Source of the DNA: an uncultured Bacilli bacterium
Lineage (GTDB): Bacteria; Bacillota_I; Bacilli_A; RF39; UBA660
DNA length: 64,000 bases
Assembly: GCA_910587065.1 (NCBI GenBank)
Contig: CAJUMA010000005.1
Location: 1-64,000, forward strand
Direction of reading: 5' to 3'
Under the pieces are notes generated by a model, which was not told the origin of the DNA, made no database searches, and was given only the letters and a program-made list of their open reading frames with translations. Below are positions 61,698 to 64,000 of the stretch, in pieces; the stretch's first letter is position 1, and every line of letters starts with the position of its first letter. The translations under genes and the position numbers were made by a program.

Positions 61698-63470
61698 TTA
61701 TTTATTCATAAAATCAGTCAAGTATTTGCAAATATTTAAAGCAACATTAGTAGGAACAATTTCTTCAAGTTCTTGAATACTTGCCTCACTCATCTTCTTA
61801 ACACTGCCAAATCTCTTTATTAATTCTTTTTTACGTACCTCACCAATACCTTCGATATTATCCAAAATTGAGGCAATTGAGCCTTTGCTTCTTAAAGTAC
61901 GGTGATAGTTAATCGTGTATCTATGCACTTCATCTTGAATACGAGTCAAATAATGAAAGACATTGCTCATCTTATCAATTGGTATCAATTCTAAAGTATC
62001 ACCATCTAATAGTTCATTTGTCCTATGTTTATCATTTTTAACCATACCACAAACCTTTATTTTTTTATCTAACCCTAGCGACTCTAAAGTTTCCTTAATA
62101 GCGTGTACTTGCGTTATTCCACCATCAGCAAGAATCAAATCTGGAAGTTCACTATTTTCCATTAAAGCCCTATAATATCTTCTATAAGTAACTTCTTTCA
62201 TTGTATGATAATCATCATTTACATCAACTGATACTTTATATTTCCTATAATCATTCTTACTAGGCTGCCCGTTTTTATATACAACCATTCCTGATACAGC
62301 AAAAGAGCCAAAAAGATTCGAGTTATCAAAAGAATCTATTCGATGAATCTTCATATTTAATAGATTTTCAAGTTCTTCATTAGCTCCACTAGTTCTAATA
62401 ATTTCTCGATTAATAGTTTCAAAATTATTTTTTAAACTAATACGCGCATTTTCCCAAGCTAAATCAAGAAGTTTTTTCTTACTTCCCTTAGTAACTGTTA
62501 TAACCTTAGTATTTAAAAGTTCACCAAGCATATCTAGATTAAGTTCACTGTTGGTAATTATTTCTCTAGGTATCTCGTTTTTCGAATAGAATTGCCCAAT
62601 AAATGATTCGATATCATCAATATAATCATCGCTTACTGGCATAATATTGTTCTTCTGACCTAGGAGCTTTCCGTTACGAACAAAAAAGAATTCAAGAGAA
62701 ATAAAACCGTTTTCAAAATAATAATTTACAATATCACGATTAACAAAATCATGTAATTCCACTTTCTGCTTTTCCATAATAATCTTAATATTATCGAGTT
62801 CACTTTTTAGTTCTAAGGCTACCTCATAATTCAAATTATTTGAGTGAAACTCAATTAATGACATAAGTTTGTTAATTAAGATATCATCATTACCATTAAG
62901 TATCTTCATTATTTCTTTTTCTATCTCATCAATTTTTTCTTTTGCAACATTTTTTACACAATAACCCAAACACTCATGTATGTGGTAATAAAGGCAAACT
63001 TCCCTCTTTGAACCTTCACATTTTTTTAAAGGATATAATCTATTAATTAAATTAACCATACGCCTAGCTGCATAAGCATTAACATAAGGACCAAACAGAT
63101 GCTTACCATTACTTTTTTTGACATGCAAATATCTTACAACTTTTAGAGTTGGATAAGGGTCTCTTTTATATTGAATATATGGATAACTTTTATCATCTCT
63201 TAATAAAATATTATATTTAGGATCAAATTTTTTAATTAAATTAAGTTCAAGAATAAAAGATTCAAGTTCTGATGATGTAACTATATATTCAAAATCGACA
63301 ATTTCCGAAACTAATTTTTTTGTTTTACCAGTTACTCTGCCAGTGAAATAAGAAGTAAGACGATTTTTTAAATCTTTAGCCTTACCAACATAAATAATAA
63401 CACCACTTTTATCCTTCATTTGATAACTTCCAGGCAAATGTGGAACTAATTCTAATTTTTCTTTTAGCAT
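61698..63470 (-). CDS. uvrC: Excinuclease ABC subunit C
   Basis: 590 aa from the ATG at 63470, chosen because GGTGAT is 4 bases upstream; other in-frame starts at 63476-63482 lie in that SD. GIY-YIG domain at the N-terminus (LPGSYQMKDKSGVIIYVGKA), UVR-type region, UvrC RNase H-like part (FDNSNLFGSFAVSGMVVY; LILADGGITQVHA) and C-terminal helix-hairpin-helix (LDNIEGIGEVRKKELIKRFG). Makes both cuts in nucleotide excision repair. Promoter TGTTATAAT at 63496-63488, minus strand. Confidence 0.96.
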   Translation of the reverse strand: MLKEKLELVPHLPGSYQMKDKSGVIIYVGKAKDLKNRLTSYFTGRVTGKTKKLVSEIVDFEYIVTSSELESFILELNLIKKFDPKYNILLRDDKSYPYIQYKRDPYPTLKVVRYLHVKKSNGKHLFGPYVNAYAARRMVNLINRLYPLKKCEGSKREVCLYYHIHECLGYCVKNVAKEKIDEIEKEIMKILNGNDDILINKLMSLIEFHSNNLNYEVALELKSELDNIKIIMEKQKVELHDFVNRDIVNYYFENGFISLEFFFVRNGKLLGQKNNIMPVSDDYIDDIESFIGQFYSKNEIPREIITNSELNLDMLGELLNTKVITVTKGSKKKLLDLAWENARISLKNNFETINREIIRTSGANEELENLLNMKIHRIDSFDNSNLFGSFAVSGMVVYKNGQPSKNDYRKYKVSVDVNDDYHTMKEVTYRRYYRALMENSELPDLILADGGITQVHAIKETLESLGLDKKIKVCGMVKNDKHRTNELLDGDTLELIPIDKMSNVFHYLTRIQDEVHRYTINYHRTLRSKGSIASILDNIEGIGEVRKKELIKRFGSVKKMSEASIQELEEIVPTNVALNICKYLTDFMNK

Positions 63471-63569
63471 GTCCATCACCACCCCTATTATAACACAACA
63501 AATTTGGAGATTTTGTACAAATATGTTATAATTACAATACTTTATAAGAAAACTATCAAGGGTGAATTT

Positions 63570-63923
63570 ATGAAACTAATAAATGAATATACATACACGA
63601 TAAAAAAATCAAAATTTATCGGCCTTTACTACGAAGTATCAACAATTGAAGAGGCCAATCTAATACTTAATAACTTAAAAAAAGAACATAAAAAAGCTCG
63701 TCACATACCTTATGCCTACAAGATTGGTGGGCTTGCTAAAAAAAGCGATGATAAAGAGCCCTCAAATACTGCAGGATCTCCAATCTATAACATGATAGAA
63801 AGGAAAAATTTAGACAACGTCTTGATTGTCGTAGTTAGATACTTTGGTGGAATTAAACTAGGTGCTGGTGGATTAACAAGAGCATACTTAGAAGCTGCAA
63901 TAAAAGTTATAGATGAAGCATAA
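63570..63923 (+). CDS. yigZ: YigZ/IMPACT-family protein, short form
   Basis: 117 aa from the ATG at 63570 (SD AGGGTGA). Only the N-terminal UPF0029 domain: KSKFIGLYYEV, HKKARHIPYAY, DKEPSNTAGSPI, VVRYFGGIKLGAGGLTRAY. Usual bacterial YigZ has about 200 aa with a C-terminal DUF1949 ferredoxin-like domain, missing here; the natural stop is followed at once by a hairpin, so this is probably a real short form. Role unknown. Confidence 0.85.
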   Translation: MKLINEYTYTIKKSKFIGLYYEVSTIEEANLILNNLKKEHKKARHIPYAYKIGGLAKKSDDKEPSNTAGSPIYNMIERKNLDNVLIVVVRYFGGIKLGAGGLTRAYLEAAIKVIDEA

Positions 63924-63927
63924 AAAG

Positions 63928-63962
63928 AAAATCACTTAATATATATTATTAGGTGATTTTTT
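63928..63962 (+). terminator. yigZ terminator hairpin that carries the next ribosome binding site
   Basis: AAAATCACTTAATA (63928-63941) and TATTAGGTGATTTT (63947-63960) pair over 14 bp with one T-G pair and loop TATAT. TT and the ATG at 63963 follow. The AGGTGAT SD is in the 3' arm. Confidence 0.75.
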
Positions 63963-64000
63963 ATGAAAAAATATTTAACGTATATCCTACTTCCTTTTTT
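63963..64000 (+). CDS. Start of a secreted or membrane protein (cut by window end)
   Basis: MKKYLTYILLPF is visible, an N-terminal signal or anchor type sequence. The SD AGGTGAT lies in the hairpin of the previous terminator. Identity cannot be given. Confidence 0.55.
   Translation, partial: MKKYLTYILLPF

Noticed and set aside
1..64000. tRNA genes, rRNA genes, CRISPR arrays, insertion sequences
   Set aside because: None recognised by eye on either strand.

Overview
The window reads as one continuous chromosomal stretch of a low-GC (very AT-rich) Bacillota, most likely an uncultured gut-type Bacilli from a sporulating or recently sporulating lineage. UGA is used as a real stop (for example in spoIVFB, recO and the 434-aa gene at 36649), so this is code 11 and not a Mycoplasma-type code. 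Gene order recalls Bacillus subtilis in several places: spoIVFA-spoIVFB-rplU-prp-rpmA, ylbD-ylbE, dnaG-rpoD-trmK, lepA...hemW, rpsU-yqeY-yqfC-yqfD...ybeY...era...yqzL-recO. Sporulation-linked families (SpoIVFA/B, YqfC/YqfD, a YlbD-like protein, a SpoIIM-like protein) point to an endospore ancestry. I see no tRNA, rRNA, CRISPR array, insertion sequence or prophage.

Layout. 1-3.1 kb: end of spoIVFA, spoIVFB, L21 operon and trmB. 3.1-6.7 kb: a frame-broken minus-strand gene facing away from parC, then ylbD-ylbE. 6.7-9.5 kb: two prepilin-type proteins, one large and multidomain. 9.5-16 kb: nfo, an RnfC/RnfD pair, a TM2 protein, ftsW, an unknown tail-anchored protein and frr. 16-29 kb: mnmA, dnaG-rpoD, trmK, two flavoproteins, a ClpX-like AAA+ protein, lepA. 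28.8-32.5 kb: a 5'-truncated surface-protein remnant, hemW, and a cadherin-like-domain membrane protein. 32.5-38.8 kb: compressed rpsU-to-recO region. 38.8-48.1 kb: a membrane protein, a compact alaS, a transglutaminase-like protein, pdp, a HerA-like ATPase, a probable structured RNA (possibly 6S) and tcdA. 48.1-51.2 kb, minus strand: gpsA, rarA and an atypical kinase. 51.2-56.1 kb: xerD-type recombinase, a transglutaminase-like surface protein, a ZIP transporter and unknown proteins. 56.1-57 kb: a long AT-rich gene-free tract with repeated CCCCTACT stem-loops. 57-63.5 kb, mostly minus strand: an HTH protein, efp, two tiny coupled ORFs, rpmG, a class B PBP and uvrC. The window closes with a short yigZ-type gene and the first codons of a further gene.

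Most of the content is housekeeping: translation, tRNA modification, replication and repair, and division. The accessory character lies in the surface proteins: prepilin-like, cadherin-like-domain, InlB-repeat and transglutaminase-like proteins. Promoters are strikingly uniform. An extended -10 (TGnTATAAT) is often followed within about 20-30 bases by an AGGTGAT ribosome binding site. Transcription units are closed by compact hairpins that overlap stop codons. In three places the 3' arm of a hairpin also carries the ribosome binding site of the next gene, which I consider the most distinctive regulatory pattern here. I found no clearly new multi-gene defence or metabolic system. The best leads are the hairpin-embedded ribosome binding sites, the large prepilin-like protein with a C-terminal membrane anchor, the ClpX-like ATPase with an unrecognised N-terminal half, the candidate 6S-type RNA, and several small genes.
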